A stretch of DNA of 64,000 nucleotides from Idiomarina piscisalsi (GCF_003987095.1 NZ_PIQA01000014.1:1-64000), one strand, 5' to 3'. Counted from the first letter of the stretch, positions 16,681 through 27,885 are shown. Notes: a model not told the origin generated them from the sequence alone. Translations and numbers: made by a program.

Positions 16681-18269
16681 GCAGCAGCCAGCTGTGCCAA
16701 ATACTCGTCGTAACTGCCGGCAAAGTCACGTAAGCCTTTGTCGGTAATTTCAATAATACGGGTCGCCAGTGAAGACACAAACTCGCGGTCGTGACTGACA
16801 AACAACAAGGTACCCTCAAACTGCTCCAGCGCCAGATTCAGAGACTCTATGGACTCCATATCCAGGTGGTTGGTCGGTTCATCCATCACCAAGATATTGG
16901 GCTTCTGAAGAATTAACTTACCGAATATCATCCGCCCTTTTTCACCACCGGATAAAATCGACACCGGTTTTTGAATATCATCCGCAGAAAACAGCATGCG
17001 TCCCAAAACACCGCGTATCGACTGCTCGTCGTCACTGGGTTGCTTCCATTGGTACATCCATTCGTACACCGTCATTTCCTGCTTAAACAGGTGTGCGTGA
17101 TCTTGTGCATAGTAACCAATGTTGGCATTTTCAGACCATTTAATACTGCCAAAGTCCGGTGTGTAGTCGCCCATTAGGCACTTCAGCAGGGTTGTTTTAC
17201 CAATACCATTGGCACCAATAATGGCGACTTTTTCGCCCACTTCTACCGAGGTACTCAGACCTTTCAATACCGCCTGCTCGTCAAAGCTTTTACGCACATT
17301 GTCGGTTTCAAGCGCCAGCCGATACAATTTCTTCTCTTGGGTAAAGCGAATGTACGGATTCACCCGGCTTGAGGCTTTTACTTCTTCCAGCTGAATCTTT
17401 TCCATTTGTCGTTGACGCGAGGTTGCCTGCTTGGCCTTCGAGGCATTCGCCGAGAAGCGGCTGACAAAGCTCTGCAGCTCCGCAATCTTCTCTTTCTTCT
17501 TGGCGTTGTCGTTCATCAGCTGTTCACGCGCCTGAGTGGCGGCAAACATATATTCGTCATAGTTGCCTGGGTAAACACGCAACTCACCGTAATCAATATC
17601 CGCCATGTGCGTACACACCGTGTTCAGAAAGTGACGGTCGTGCGAAATAATGATCATGGTGCTTTGCTTTTCCGCCAGCACACCTTCTAACCAGCGAATG
17701 GTGTTAATGTCCAGGTTATTGGTCGGTTCATCCAGCAACATAATATCCGGCTCAGAGAACAATACCTGCGCCAGTAACACCCGAATTTTAACGCCCGGTG
17801 CCAGCGCCGACATTAAGCCGAAGTGCTGCTCTACCGGTATCCCCAGTCCCAACAACAATTCGCCAGCACGAGACTCAGCTGTGTAACCGTCCATTTCAGC
17901 GAATTCAGTTTCTAAGTCGGCAACACGCATGCCGTCTTCTTCACTCATCTCACCGCTGCTGTAAATACGGTCACGCTCTTCTTTTACCGCCCACAGCTCT
18001 TCATGCCCCATAATAACGGCATCGACCACGCTGTAATCTTCATAGGCAAACTGGTCCTGACGCAATTTACCAATGCGGGTGTTGGGCTCTAACGACATGT
18101 TACCGGCGGACGGCTCCTGCTCACCACTTAAAATGCGCATAAAGGTCGACTTGCCGCAACCGTTAGCGCCAATAAGACCATAACGGTTGCCATTGCCGAA
18201 TTTAACAGAAATATTTTCGAAAAGAGGCTTCGCACCAAATTGCATGGTGATATTTGCAGCAGAAATCAC
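16677..18269 (-). CDS. ybiT: ABC-F family ATPase YbiT
   Basis: 530 residues with two ATP-binding cassettes and no membrane part. The first Walker A is GANGCGKST near residue 38; the second is GANGIGKTT. Both signature and Walker B regions are present ([10 protein letters not shown] and [10 protein letters not shown]). ABC-F proteins act on the ribosome as translation factors rather than as transporters; the length and linker (charged, about 240-300) fit the YbiT subgroup. Monocistronic, facing the divergent MscS gene. Confidence 0.9.
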   Translation of the reverse strand: MISAANITMQFGAKPLFENISVKFGNGNRYGLIGANGCGKSTFMRILSGEQEPSAGNMSLEPNTRIGKLRQDQFAYEDYSVVDAVIMGHEELWAVKEERDRIYSSGEMSEEDGMRVADLETEFAEMDGYTAESRAGELLLGLGIPVEQHFGLMSALAPGVKIRVLLAQVLFSEPDIMLLDEPTNNLDINTIRWLEGVLAEKQSTMIIISHDRHFLNTVCTHMADIDYGELRVYPGNYDEYMFAATQAREQLMNDNAKKKEKIAELQSFVSRFSANASKAKQATSRQRQMEKIQLEEVKASSRVNPYIRFTQEKKLYRLALETDNVRKSFDEQAVLKGLSTSVEVGEKVAIIGANGIGKTTLLKCLMGDYTPDFGSIKWSENANIGYYAQDHAHLFKQEMTVYEWMYQWKQPSDDEQSIRGVLGRMLFSADDIQKPVSILSGGEKGRMIFGKLILQKPNILVMDEPTNHLDMESIESLNLALEQFEGTLLFVSHDREFVSSLATRIIEITDKGLRDFAGSYDEYLAQLAAA

Positions 18270-18364
18270 GTAATCTATATCCAGAATGAGGGAGTAAAAA
18301 ATGAGCGCGCAATGTACGCGTTTTTCCCGTAAATTACAAAGAAAGATTCACAAATAGGTAATTG

Positions 18365-19267
18365 ATGATGCAAATGTCCTGGACAGACCTTTCGACGAAT
18401 ATTGGTAAAATTTGGAATACCGAGCTTTGGAAATCTGGAGAGGCTCAAATTCATCTCAGTCAGGTCGTTATTGCGCTAACACTTATCATTGTTGGCGTTA
18501 TTGTTATTCGCTGGGTTGGATCCAGACTGGTCAAGCGGGCATTGAGTGCCAGTAACGCGTCACAAAATACCGTTTTTGCATTTCGAAAACTGTTTTCATT
18601 TCTAGCTTACGTACTCATAGTACTTATTGCACTGCCCGTTGCCGGCATACCTATTACGATATTTGCCGTACTCGGCGGTGCGCTTGCTATTGGTGTGGGC
18701 TTTGGTGCTCAGAACCTTCTCAACAACTTGATTTCAGGCATGATTCTGATTGCCGAACGCCCGATTCGTATTGGCGACATTGTCGAGCTGGAAAATGAAC
18801 GGGGTCGTATTGAAGAAATCGGTAATCGGTGTGTGCGAATTAAACGTTATGATGGCGTTCATGTTCTGGTGCCAAACAGCTACTTTCTTGAGCAACGCGT
18901 GGTTAACTGGACGCTGGTTTCAACAGAAATACGCAGTACGGTGACGGTAGGAGTGGCTTATGGCTCACCGATAGACAAAGTACGCGAGCTGATGTTGGAG
19001 GCCGCCAGTAAACACGAAAAGATTGTTCAGGAACTGCCAATTGAAGTGTTCTTCGATGACTTTGGTGACAATAGTTTGACCTTTAACTTAATGTTCTGGA
19101 CGGCGGTTGAAGCGCCTATGGATATTCGCCGAGTACAATCGGACGTACGCTTTAAAATCGATAAATTGTTTGCCGAAAATGAAATCGTTATCGCCTTCCC
19201 TCAGCGCGACGTACATTTGGATACGTTAAAGCCGTTGGAAATCAAAATGACCCAATCGGACGCATAA
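18365..19267 (+). CDS. Small-conductance mechanosensitive channel (MscS family)
   Basis: About 300 residues, the size of E. coli MscS. Three N-terminal membrane helices are seen; TM3 and the following vestibule start carry GGALAIGVGFGAQNLLNNLISG, given here as two adjacent parts (GGALAIGVGFGAQ and NLLNNLISG), the glycine/alanine-rich pore lining of MscS. A cytoplasmic alpha/beta region follows. It would open under membrane tension to release solutes during hypo-osmotic shock. AGGTAA lies 5 bases before ATG 18365, which is preferred over the upstream TTG. Confidence 0.88.
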   Translation: MMQMSWTDLSTNIGKIWNTELWKSGEAQIHLSQVVIALTLIIVGVIVIRWVGSRLVKRALSASNASQNTVFAFRKLFSFLAYVLIVLIALPVAGIPITIFAVLGGALAIGVGFGAQNLLNNLISGMILIAERPIRIGDIVELENERGRIEEIGNRCVRIKRYDGVHVLVPNSYFLEQRVVNWTLVSTEIRSTVTVGVAYGSPIDKVRELMLEAASKHEKIVQELPIEVFFDDFGDNSLTFNLMFWTAVEAPMDIRRVQSDVRFKIDKLFAENEIVIAFPQRDVHLDTLKPLEIKMTQSDA

Positions 19268-19294
19268 AAAAACGCCACCTCATCTGAGGTGGCG
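19266..19294. terminator. Terminator shared by MscS and the TonB receptor gene
   Basis: CGCCACCTCA-TC-TGAGGTGGCG is a perfect 10-bp stem. On the minus strand it is followed by seven T residues, so it terminates the TonB receptor operon; it also ends the mscS message. Confidence 0.85.
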
Positions 19295-19330
19295 TGCAAG
19301 TACAACAGTAACAACCAGGGATTACTTCAT

Positions 19331-22036
19331 TTAAAACTCGTAGCTGTAACTCAAGCTAACGACTGTTCCTACTTCTTTACTACGAACCAAAATGCCCGAT
19401 TGGTTCACTTCCTGATCTTCACCCAGCAAGTTTTTCACTTTAAAGCCAATCTTTGAGTTGAAGTTCGGGTAATAGTTGTAAACCAAGTCCAGTGAATGGA
19501 ACGGTTGCTCATAAGCGTCATCACGACCACCAACACCGGCTGCCAGAATGCGCTCACCAAAGACGTTGTAAACCAACGAGGTTGAGTGCTCACCGTTAGC
19601 AGAATCGTAGTTTAACTGGAAGTTAGCTACATACTCTGAATGTCCGGTCATGCGCTTAGTCGGGTTGGTTAAGTTACCCGCCAACGCAGGGTCAATCGAC
19701 GCTTCTGAGTCACTCCAGGTTAAGTTACCTGAGGTGAAGAAGCCGTTCTCCAGGTAGCCTAAGTCGTGCAACCACTCAAACTCGACACCGTATACTTCAG
19801 CGGACTCACCGTTAACATAGGTCAATGTGTAGTCTTCATCTCCCACACGAAGCACCGACTCTATAGGATTCGAAATATCCTTATAAAACGCCGCAACGGT
19901 GTAGTTGTCGCCATTATCCGCATAGTACTCGAAACGAGCGTCGTAGTTTTTCAAGTCACTACTTTGCAGGCCGGCAGTACCGAACGTACGAATGTCAGTA
20001 ACCGGGTCGTAGTAAGCAACGGGTACCGTTTCACGTAAGTCCGGGCGTACTACTGTCTCGCCGTAACCAAAGCGCAACTGATAATTATCGTTGGCCATAT
20101 AGGTTAGTGACAGTGCAGTGTAGATATCATCTTCTGAAATAGAACTGTCGGCTACACGCTGAGGATTGAAGTAATTATTCAAATCCTGCTCGTCAAAAAT
20201 CAGACTCGAGGTCGCCAAGGACACCTGTTTAAAGTCTTCGTAACGAATACCGCCACTAAAGCGCCAGGTATTATCGAATATCGCATCGAACTCACCATAG
20301 TAAGCGTCAGTTTTCTGAGCCGCTAAATAGTCATCAGCGTTAGGTGCCCCCGGCTCACGGAAGGTAATGCGGAAGTCATTTTCGTCAATGACCTCATCCG
20401 TCAAATAACCGGTAACACCCAATACATTCTCTAAGTCATCCAATACCGACAAGCGTGAACCTGAGGCGTTATCCAAACTGAAGCGACTGGTGCTGTAATA
20501 ACGAGCTTTATCCATAAAGTCATAACCAGCTTTCAGCTCCAGCTCAATACCAGACAACATAATTGGGAGCGAGAAGTTACCACCGTAAGATTTCACGTTG
20601 TCTTCCATGTCAACAAACTGGAAAATCGCACGGTTGTCATCACCCGTTACACGAGTCTCAGAAAAGCTTCCGTCAGTGTTGTAGATGTCATCAAAACGGT
20701 AAGACACTTCAGTCGGAATTTCCGTTTCCGCTTTTGACTCTGTATACTGCCAGTCAAAACCAACACCCCAGTAATCCATGAAGGTGTGTTGCCCACGGAA
20801 TTGATCGACATTCAGAACACGCTCTTCATACTTGAATTCATGCTCGCGGTTAGCAATGCCGGTTCCGGCGATGGTTTTTAAGTTACTGCCGTTGGGGCTT
20901 TGCTTAATACCGAACTCGGACTCGTCCTCTGAGTCTTCCAGATAAATCTTGGTGTAGCTAACATTGTGAGTATCGAGCTGATAACCCGCCGTGAAGAAAC
21001 CATTTAAACGTTCAGTTTCTGTCGTTACTGTGGTTTCAGACAAAGTGTTGTAACACGAATTCGACACATCCTCGGCGGTTTCCAGCGAGGTTGAACAGCC
21101 TGCTTCCGCGTTATTACTAATGACCGCATTACGACGCGCTGACGCATCCCAGTCATTGTCGTAGGAAGCGGCCGCTAACACACCGAAAGTACCGCCAAAC
21201 CAGGCCTCATCAAAGCTGTTACCTAAGGTCGCTTTTAAATCAAAGTTAGGGTCTAACGACTCTTTCTTAAGCACCATATCTCGCGGTAATTGCTTAGCCA
21301 GCGACGCGTTGATAGCACGCGCCTGATCACCGGCGCTAGAGCCACTACCCGTTAATCCATCGGTGTTAATAATATTACGCAAGCTAAAATCGCCTTCGTA
21401 ACGACCAATAGCGTCCTGAATTCCAGAAGGAATTCCGTTGTCGTTGCGGTTATAGGTATAACCTTCGTCGGCATTACTGTTTAAACCGACACCGGCTTCA
21501 ACATTAAAGACGAAGTCATTCGGCAATGAACGCGTGCGAATATCGATATTACCGCCACCAAAAGCCGCCGGCATAGACGGTGAAAACACTTTTTGTACCG
21601 CCATGCTTTCAATAATGGTCGACGGGATAATATCCAGCGGCACCACATTACGCGTCAAGTCCGGGCTCGGTATACTAGCGCCGTTGATGCGCGCACTTGA
21701 GTAACGCTCACCTAAGCCACGAACATAAATGAACTTACCATCGACAAGGGTCAAGCCTGTGACTCGACGCAAAGCGGAAGCCGCGTCACTGTCACCAGAG
21801 CGAGATAGTTGTTCCGCACCTAAAATGTCCGCTACGAATGCTTGGTTCTTACGTTCTTCTACAACCGCCGCAGCGCTTCCTTGCAAGCGACTTCCGGTAG
21901 TCACCACTTCTTCAATGGTCGATTCACGCTCGATGTCAGCGTCTTCAGCTTGCTGAGCCAAGGTTACCGGACTGGTGGCGACAAGACCTAATCCAACCGC
22001 CAGTGCTACAGGCTTGAGTTTGTAGTGATTTTTCAT
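19331..22036 (-). CDS. TonB-dependent outer-membrane receptor
   Basis: About 901 residues from the ATG at 22036, which has AGGAG 7 bases ahead. A signal peptide ends near TLAQQ. The plug domain (about 60-180) includes GKFIYVRGLGERYSSARING and IIPSTIIESMAVQKVFSP; the rest is a 22-strand barrel ending in SLSYSYEF with the C-terminal Phe of outer-membrane proteins. It imports a substrate across the outer membrane using TonB energy. It is second in an operon with a surface lipoprotein and a Pho-box-like promoter, so phosphate or an organic phosphate compound is a reasonable guess for the substrate. Confidence 0.9.
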   Translation of the reverse strand: MKNHYKLKPVALAVGLGLVATSPVTLAQQAEDADIERESTIEEVVTTGSRLQGSAAAVVEERKNQAFVADILGAEQLSRSGDSDAASALRRVTGLTLVDGKFIYVRGLGERYSSARINGASIPSPDLTRNVVPLDIIPSTIIESMAVQKVFSPSMPAAFGGGNIDIRTRSLPNDFVFNVEAGVGLNSNADEGYTYNRNDNGIPSGIQDAIGRYEGDFSLRNIINTDGLTGSGSSAGDQARAINASLAKQLPRDMVLKKESLDPNFDLKATLGNSFDEAWFGGTFGVLAAASYDNDWDASARRNAVISNNAEAGCSTSLETAEDVSNSCYNTLSETTVTTETERLNGFFTAGYQLDTHNVSYTKIYLEDSEDESEFGIKQSPNGSNLKTIAGTGIANREHEFKYEERVLNVDQFRGQHTFMDYWGVGFDWQYTESKAETEIPTEVSYRFDDIYNTDGSFSETRVTGDDNRAIFQFVDMEDNVKSYGGNFSLPIMLSGIELELKAGYDFMDKARYYSTSRFSLDNASGSRLSVLDDLENVLGVTGYLTDEVIDENDFRITFREPGAPNADDYLAAQKTDAYYGEFDAIFDNTWRFSGGIRYEDFKQVSLATSSLIFDEQDLNNYFNPQRVADSSISEDDIYTALSLTYMANDNYQLRFGYGETVVRPDLRETVPVAYYDPVTDIRTFGTAGLQSSDLKNYDARFEYYADNGDNYTVAAFYKDISNPIESVLRVGDEDYTLTYVNGESAEVYGVEFEWLHDLGYLENGFFTSGNLTWSDSEASIDPALAGNLTNPTKRMTGHSEYVANFQLNYDSANGEHSTSLVYNVFGERILAAGVGGRDDAYEQPFHSLDLVYNYYPNFNSKIGFKVKNLLGEDQEVNQSGILVRSKEVGTVVSLSYSYEF

Positions 22037-22062
22037 AACCAACTCCTACACTAAAATCGGAA

Positions 22063-22089
22063 AATAGGCGCAACCTGTGTGCGCCTATT
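22063..22089 (-). other. Intercistronic stem-loop between lipoprotein and TonB receptor genes
   Basis: AATAGGCGC (22063-22071) and GCGCCTATT (22081-22089) form a perfect 9-bp stem with a 9-base loop; on the minus strand TTTTCC follows. It could act as a partial terminator or RNA-processing barrier that sets different levels for the two proteins. Confidence 0.55.
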
Positions 22090-22108
22090 CATTAACCTGC
22101 AACTCAAC

Positions 22109-23689
22109 TTAGTCCTGCTCAGAGGCGGTCACTGCGTTGTCTACCCACTGATACCATTCAGAGCTGGTGTCGTCGTTCGACAGCGCACCAATGAAATCAA
22201 CCGAGGTAAAGAAGTCGTCGTTTAATCCGGTTAGGTCATTTGCCGTAATCGTGATAGATGACGACATGTCAGTTGAAATACCATCATCGTTCAGTACCGT
22301 TGCTGAACCGTCCAGAATTTCATTCGCGCTGCCGTTTTGGTACCACTGAGTGTAGGTTTCACCATCAGCGAAGGTATTGTCACCTGTGCTAACAAAGTTA
22401 TTGGTACAAGCTAATACTGAGCTGTAGAAGTCCAGTTCACCGTTATCCACGCCAGCTTCACCGTCCGACGTAAAGAAGACACAGCCATCATCTGCCGTAC
22501 CGTTTTCTTTGATTTTCAGCACGTTGTACATTTGACCCTGGAAGTTATCGTCAAACTTCGTCGCAATTGACGGGTCGTTGTCGCGCACAGACGTGCCGTC
22601 AGTGGTGATAATGGTCACGTTAGCAATGGTTGGGGCAGAAGCCGGTGCTTGCGAGTAGTCCGGTCCATTGTTTTTCTCACCGTCTGCCTCAAAACCACCA
22701 TTACCCATATAGTTTGTCTGGCCGTCAACTGTCACTGTGCCGTGTTTAATAAACACGAACTGCGCACGTCCCTGCCAGCCGGCGTCCATATCCAGCGAGT
22801 CGTCCTGAGTATCCGTTACGACAATGTTTCTTAGATCAGCCGCACCACCGAAAAACTCAATACCGTCATCATAACCCTGGTGGATGTGAATGAATTCGTA
22901 AGAAGATCCAGAACCTACTGCGTTCAGTGTTAGTGAGTTCAAGTCGTCGCCATCACCGCCGTCACGAGGGCCTGAGCCTGCGTACCAAATTTGTGCGTAC
23001 TTCATTGAGCCGCTGTCGTCCGTATTGTCGTTACCACCGTAGAAGCTGACAATACCTTCCGACTCACGGTTACAGGTGCCAGCATCGCGCTCTGCATCCG
23101 TACATTCGTTGGTGATGCCGTTACCGTTAACGATTATGCCACCCCAGTCTGCGTAGCGCGGAGCGTCGCCTGATACGTTTAAACGGTCAAATTCATTGGC
23201 CGAGGTAAATTTAATAGGCTTATCAAACGTACCAATAGCATTCAGTTGCGCACCGCGGGCAATCTGAATAATGGCTTCGCCAGATGTGAATGCTAAAATC
23301 GCTCCCGGTTCAACCGTCATCACCGGACCGTTTTGATTAATCTCACAACCCGTCGTGGTGTCACAGTCTTCACCAATCTGCAAAGCGCCTTCAAACACGT
23401 GTACACCACCGTCAGGCAACTCATCAAAAGTAATGTCTTCCGTAATTTCTATCGTTGCGCTCGCAAAGTCGGTGTCATAAGAGCAGTCCTGGCCATCGTA
23501 TTCACCCTGAACATCTGCGTAGGTTGCACACGGGTTTGATGAGCCGCTGTCACCACCACCAGTGTCTCCGCCGGCATTTGAGCCACCGCCATTGTTGACG
23601 GTTGGCGTTACGTTAATATCGCCGCCACAACCGGCTAATAGAAGTGCTGTGGTCACTGCAGAGATCTTAAATAAAGTATTGAATTTCAT
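22109..23689 (-). CDS. Large surface lipoprotein paired with the TonB receptor
   Basis: 526 residues from the ATG at 23689, which has GGGAGA ahead of it. The lipobox LLLAGC shows lipid attachment at the cysteine near residue 20, followed by a Gly/Ser/Asp-rich flexible linker. The body is acidic and rich in short Gly/Asn/Asp turns with repeated beta patterns (GGIIVNGNGITNE, VEPGAILAF, IQIARGAQLNAIGTFDKPI), consistent with a right-handed beta-helix. I do not know a functional name. The partner TonB receptor and upstream Pho-box-like site suggest a surface binding protein or enzyme for phosphorus-containing substrates. Confidence 0.8.
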   Translation of the reverse strand: MKFNTLFKISAVTTALLLAGCGGDINVTPTVNNGGGSNAGGDTGGGDSGSSNPCATYADVQGEYDGQDCSYDTDFASATIEITEDITFDELPDGGVHVFEGALQIGEDCDTTTGCEINQNGPVMTVEPGAILAFTSGEAIIQIARGAQLNAIGTFDKPIKFTSANEFDRLNVSGDAPRYADWGGIIVNGNGITNECTDAERDAGTCNRESEGIVSFYGGNDNTDDSGSMKYAQIWYAGSGPRDGGDGDDLNSLTLNAVGSGSSYEFIHIHQGYDDGIEFFGGAADLRNIVVTDTQDDSLDMDAGWQGRAQFVFIKHGTVTVDGQTNYMGNGGFEADGEKNNGPDYSQAPASAPTIANVTIITTDGTSVRDNDPSIATKFDDNFQGQMYNVLKIKENGTADDGCVFFTSDGEAGVDNGELDFYSSVLACTNNFVSTGDNTFADGETYTQWYQNGSANEILDGSATVLNDDGISTDMSSSITITANDLTGLNDDFFTSVDFIGALSNDDTSSEWYQWVDNAVTASEQD

Positions 23690-23753
23690 TGGGTTCTCCC
23701 GACTTCTTCGTGTCATGTTGTGATTTAAGTCGGGAGCAGATTAGGACGCTTGC

Positions 23754-23771
23754 ATGACAGGATTGTGACAA
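23754..23771 (-). promoter_or_regulatory. Pho-box-like PhoB site
   Basis: On the minus strand TTGTCAC-AATC-CTGTCAT gives two 7-base direct repeats with a 4-base spacer, the exact layout of a PhoB box (consensus CTGTCAT repeats). A possible -10, TAATCT, starts 10 bases further on, at the spacing of PhoB-activated promoters. The lipoprotein start is about 65 bp downstream. Confidence 0.55.
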
Positions 23772-23860
23772 CACAAAAGTGTCACAAAATATTCACCGTT
23801 CGGTAACCTAAATTCAGTTTTTTGATCTTTGCACTTGTTGAATAAGTAACCCTAACCTGA

Positions 23861-25723
23861 CTAACAAGCCGAGCGAAAAATTAACTGTTCGTTCGGCTGC
23901 TCAAGGTGGTACTCCATAGCCAGCTCGTCGCAGTTGGCCAGCCTTGGGCAAATCTCACAGTCCTTCATGACCTTTTCCGGCAAGGTATCTTTCGAACAAT
24001 GGCTAAAGCCCTGCTGCTCGAAAAAGTCCGGCACCCGGGTCAGCACAATCACCCGGTTTAGCTGCAACAGGCGGGCTTTTTTCAATAAGTAAGCCACCAA
24101 CATACGCCCCTGACCACGCACCTCGGTTTTCGGGTTGACTCCTAACGAGCGAATTTCCGCTAAACCTGTGGTGTAGATATACAATGACGAACAGCCCATC
24201 ACCTTACCGTCAACTTCGGTCACCGCAAATTCGTTAATAGAATGCACGATGTCATCTTTCGCCCGCGGCAGATTCTCCCCCGCTCCAGCCCAGTGCTGAA
24301 CTAAGTCTAAAATAGCGCCAATATCACTTAAGTTCGCGTCACGCACCTGAATTTGCTGTTGCTGCTGCGCTGCTTTTAACGCTTCATTCACCCGCTGCGG
24401 CGAGGTACCACCCAGGGCGCAACGTTTATCCAGTAACGCGTCCAGCGTCAGCCAGTCATAAACGTCCTGCTCAATCACCGGCGCCACTGCCTGAAAGGCT
24501 TCCAGTGACATATCTTCCAATGGCTTTTTCGCCTGAATGGCTTGTTGCACCAGTTCACCAACGTTGTGATGCGCCTGCCGAAAAGGAATGCCTTTGGATA
24601 CCATATAGTCCGCGAGCTCAGTCGCATTGGCATAACCGCCTTGCGCAGACTTACGACAAGCCTCCTGATTAACCGTCAGACCATTCAGGGTCGAGGTCAC
24701 CATCGCCAGTGATGCCTGCCAGGTGGTAAAGGCATCAAACAGCCCCTCTTTGTCTTCCTGCATGTCTTTGTTGTAAGCCAGCGGCAGTGCTTTTAAGGTC
24801 ATCATTAAGCCGGTTAATGAACCCACCACTCGGCCGCTTTTACCGCGCACCAACTCCAGCGCGTCCGGGTTTTTCTTCTGCGGCATCAGTGACGATCCCG
24901 ACGTCACGTTATCGGCCAGCTCAATAAAACCAGCTTCCCCGGAGTTATAGAAAATTAGGTCTTCCGCTAAGCGCGACAAATGCAGCATCGACAACGACGC
25001 GGTGCTTAACAGCTCCACCACAAAGTCACGGTCAGATACTGAATCCAGACTGTTGCGCGTTGCTTCACTAAACCCCAGCTCGCTGGCGATGGCTTCACGG
25101 TCGACCGCATAGGCTGTGCCTGCCAAAGCTCCGCAACCTAAGGGGCTTTTATTGAGCCGATCAGTGGCGTCTTGTAAGCGCTCATTATCACGCTGCAGCA
25201 TTTCTACATAAGCTAAGCACCAGTGTGCCAGCAATACCGGTTGCGCCCGTTGGAGGTGCGTATAGCCCGGTATCACAGTGCCTCTTTCGCGCTGCGCCAG
25301 GTTCAGTAATGCCTGTTGAGTTTGCTTCAGAGACTGCTGCAGAACACCAGCCTGCTCCCGGCACCACAAGCGTAAATCGGTGGCAACCTGATCATTACGG
25401 CTGCGCCCGGTGTGCAGTTTCTTGGCTAAGTCACCCACCTTAGCTATCAGCGCTGCTTCCACAAAAGAATGAATGTCTTCGTCGCCACCAACAGCCACTG
25501 CCGCAGGGTCTTCGCGCACTTCGCTGAGCAGTTCATTCAATGCCTGCTGTAACTGCTGACATTCATCCCGGTTCAGTACGCCAACCTTATGCAGCGCGTT
25601 CGCCCAGGCTTTAGAGCCGGTAATGTCCTGCTCAGCCAACACATAGTCAAACGGCAGCGAGTCATTAAACTGCTGAAACGCGGCATCGGGTGCTGCCGCA
25701 AAACGTCCACCCCATAGCGCCAT
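23861..25723 (-). CDS. argH: Bifunctional argininosuccinate lyase / N-acetylglutamate synthase, ArgH(A)
   Basis: 620 residues, about 160 longer than normal ArgH. Residues 1-455 are the lyase with the signature [16 protein letters not shown] and catalytic Ser in the flexible loop; it splits argininosuccinate into arginine and fumarate. From about 465 a GNAT acetyltransferase domain follows ([31 protein letters not shown] for acetyl-CoA binding). This ArgH(A) fusion is known in Moritella, Vibrio and Alteromonadales, where the tail makes N-acetylglutamate, the first step. No separate argA is in the cluster. It lies 3 bp after argG, last in the operon. Confidence 0.95.
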   Translation of the reverse strand: MALWGGRFAAAPDAAFQQFNDSLPFDYVLAEQDITGSKAWANALHKVGVLNRDECQQLQQALNELLSEVREDPAAVAVGGDEDIHSFVEAALIAKVGDLAKKLHTGRSRNDQVATDLRLWCREQAGVLQQSLKQTQQALLNLAQRERGTVIPGYTHLQRAQPVLLAHWCLAYVEMLQRDNERLQDATDRLNKSPLGCGALAGTAYAVDREAIASELGFSEATRNSLDSVSDRDFVVELLSTASLSMLHLSRLAEDLIFYNSGEAGFIELADNVTSGSSLMPQKKNPDALELVRGKSGRVVGSLTGLMMTLKALPLAYNKDMQEDKEGLFDAFTTWQASLAMVTSTLNGLTVNQEACRKSAQGGYANATELADYMVSKGIPFRQAHHNVGELVQQAIQAKKPLEDMSLEAFQAVAPVIEQDVYDWLTLDALLDKRCALGGTSPQRVNEALKAAQQQQQIQVRDANLSDIGAILDLVQHWAGAGENLPRAKDDIVHSINEFAVTEVDGKVMGCSSLYIYTTGLAEIRSLGVNPKTEVRGQGRMLVAYLLKKARLLQLNRVIVLTRVPDFFEQQGFSHCSKDTLPEKVMKDCEICPRLANCDELAMEYHLEQPNEQLIFRSAC

Positions 25724-25726
25724 AAT

Positions 25727-26938
25727 CTACCCCTTTTGCTGCTTCTGTAACGCCGCAATCCGGCTGGGAAGAGAGAACAACCGAATAAAGCCTTCGGCGT
25801 GCGCCTGGTTATAGACTTCGTCCGCGCCAAAGGTCGCAAAGTCTTCGCTGTATAAACTATTCGGAGAACGTTTCTGAACCGCAGTCACTGAGCCTTTATA
25901 GAGCTTCAGCACCACGTCGCCGCTGGCGGTCGAACACAGTGACTGCGCGGCTGCCATCACCGAATGCTGCAATGGGGTAAACCAGCGCCCGTCGTATAGC
26001 AATTGCGCGAACTGCTCGCTTAGCTGAGCTTTCCAGCTGCGGCTGGTTTTATCCAATACCAACTCATCAATCGCCTGCAACGCTGCCATCATAACGGTAC
26101 CGCCCGGGGTTTCGTAGCAGCCGCGGCTTTTCATGCCCACCAGACGGTTTTCCACAATATCCACGCGCCCGACACCATGTTTCGCGGCAATGTCATTCAA
26201 CACATCCAGACATTCAAAAGGCGACAGTGCCTTGTCATTCACCGCCGTAATTTCACCATTTTTGACCTTAACGGAAACATACTCCGGTTTATCCGGTGCC
26301 TGCTCGGGCGATGTCGTCATGGTCCAGACTTTCTCCGTCGGCTCACACCAGGGGTCTTCCAGCTCACCACCTTCGTGCGAAATGTGCCAGGCGTTAGCAT
26401 CCCGGCTGTAGATTTTGGTCGCCGACGCCGAGCACGGAATATCCCGCTCTGCCAGATAATCCAACAGAGACTCCCGGCTGCTCAGCTCCCATTCGCGCCA
26501 CGGAGCTATCACTTGTAAGTCAGGTGCTAACGCCGCGTAGCAGGACTCAAAGCGCACCTGATCATTACCTTTACCGGTACAACCGTGCGCCAGCGCATCC
26601 GCACCCACTTTACGGGCGACTTCAACCTGAGCCTTAGCAATAATCGGACGCGCCATGGCCGTGCCCAATAAGTAAGTGCCTTCGTATATGGCGCCTGTTT
26701 TGAGCGTTGGGTACACGTAGCTCTTCACAAACTCGTCTTTTAAATCAACTACATGGCATTCGGACGCGCCGGACGCTTTGGCTTTCTCTTCCACGCCTTC
26801 CAGCTCTTCGGCGCCCTGCCCCACGTCAGCCACAAAAGCCACGACTTCACAGCCATAATTTTCTTTTAACCAGGGCACAATGGCCGAGGTGTCCAGACCG
26901 CCAGAATAGGCCAATACAACTTTCTTCACGTGACTCAT
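25727..26938 (-). CDS. argG: Argininosuccinate synthase
   Basis: 403 residues, the usual length for the short-type ArgG. The N-type ATP pyrophosphatase loop [11 protein letters not shown] is at residues 9-19, and the citrulline/aspartate-binding segments ([27 protein letters not shown]) are present. It condenses citrulline and aspartate using ATP. It overlaps the end of argF by 4 bp, showing translational coupling. Confidence 0.96.
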   Translation of the reverse strand: MSHVKKVVLAYSGGLDTSAIVPWLKENYGCEVVAFVADVGQGAEELEGVEEKAKASGASECHVVDLKDEFVKSYVYPTLKTGAIYEGTYLLGTAMARPIIAKAQVEVARKVGADALAHGCTGKGNDQVRFESCYAALAPDLQVIAPWREWELSSRESLLDYLAERDIPCSASATKIYSRDANAWHISHEGGELEDPWCEPTEKVWTMTTSPEQAPDKPEYVSVKVKNGEITAVNDKALSPFECLDVLNDIAAKHGVGRVDIVENRLVGMKSRGCYETPGGTVMMAALQAIDELVLDKTSRSWKAQLSEQFAQLLYDGRWFTPLQHSVMAAAQSLCSTASGDVVLKLYKGSVTAVQKRSPNSLYSEDFATFGADEVYNQAHAEGFIRLFSLPSRIAALQKQQKG

Positions 26939-27885
26939 GAGGCTTTCTCCATAGATTCTGGCAGTACTGCTGCCGTTGGGTTTAATAACAGGGTTAATAA
27001 AGCGTTTTGCGCGTAAAGCCGGTTCTCGGCCTGCTGGAAACAGCGCGACAGCGGTCCGTCCATAACATCGGAGGTAATTTCATAGCCGCGATGCGCCGGC
27101 TGACAGTGCAGCACCGAAGTAACACCACTGTGCTCAACGAGCTGCGCGTTTATTTGGTAGGGGTGGAAAATTTCACGGACTGCATCCAGAGGTTGATCAT
27201 CTCCCATGGACACCCAAGTGTCGGTGTAGAGCGCATCGGCATCTGCCACCGCGGCAATATCGTGCGTCACCACAATGTGGGCGCCGCTTTGCGCCGCAAG
27301 TGCTTGTGCTTTCTTCACCAAATCCGCATTGGGCTCATAGCCTTTCGGACAAATAACGGTGCAATCAGTGCCGACTGCGGCAGCGGTTAGCATCAGCGAG
27401 TGCGACACGTTGTTGCCGTCACCTAGGTACACCAGTTTTAGTCCCTGTACCTTGCCGTACTGCTCCTGCAGCGTTAGAAAATCGGCCAATGCCTGGCAGG
27501 GGTGAAACAAGTCGCACAGACTATTCACCACAGGTACCGAAGCATGTTGGGCTAATTCTTCTAAAGTACGGTGCGACATCACCCGGGCGACAATGGCATC
27601 CGCCCAGCAGGATAGATTACGGGCATAGTCGGCGACGGTTTCCCGTACGCCCATGCCCTGCCCCTGCTCATTCAGGTACACGGCATGACCGCCTAACTTC
27701 TGCAAACCAATATCAAAAGACAGCCGCGTGCGCAGGCTCGGCTTTTCAAATAAGGTAACCACGCTTTTGCCGGCCAGCGTGTGTTGGTAGTTTTCGGGAG
27801 AGGCTTTTTGCACCTGCGCTAAAGCCAATAACTGTAACGTGTCAGCCGGAGAAAGCTCCAGCCCGGTTAAACAATGTTTCATCAT
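26935..27885 (-). CDS. argF: Ornithine carbamoyltransferase
   Basis: 316 residues. The carbamoyl-phosphate loop is present ([10 protein letters not shown], the usual SxRT variant), as is the ornithine loop (DTWVSMGDD). The catalytic cysteine motif reads HCQPAHRG instead of the common HCLP. It transfers the carbamoyl group to ornithine to give citrulline. It sits 2 bp after argB and overlaps argG by 4 bp. The Q for L change in the active-site motif is the only unusual feature; the SMG loop favours ornithine rather than acetylornithine as substrate. Confidence 0.94.
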   Translation of the reverse strand: MMKHCLTGLELSPADTLQLLALAQVQKASPENYQHTLAGKSVVTLFEKPSLRTRLSFDIGLQKLGGHAVYLNEQGQGMGVRETVADYARNLSCWADAIVARVMSHRTLEELAQHASVPVVNSLCDLFHPCQALADFLTLQEQYGKVQGLKLVYLGDGNNVSHSLMLTAAAVGTDCTVICPKGYEPNADLVKKAQALAAQSGAHIVVTHDIAAVADADALYTDTWVSMGDDQPLDAVREIFHPYQINAQLVEHSGVTSVLHCQPAHRGYEITSDVMDGPLSRCFQQAENRLYAQNALLTLLLNPTAAVLPESMEKAS

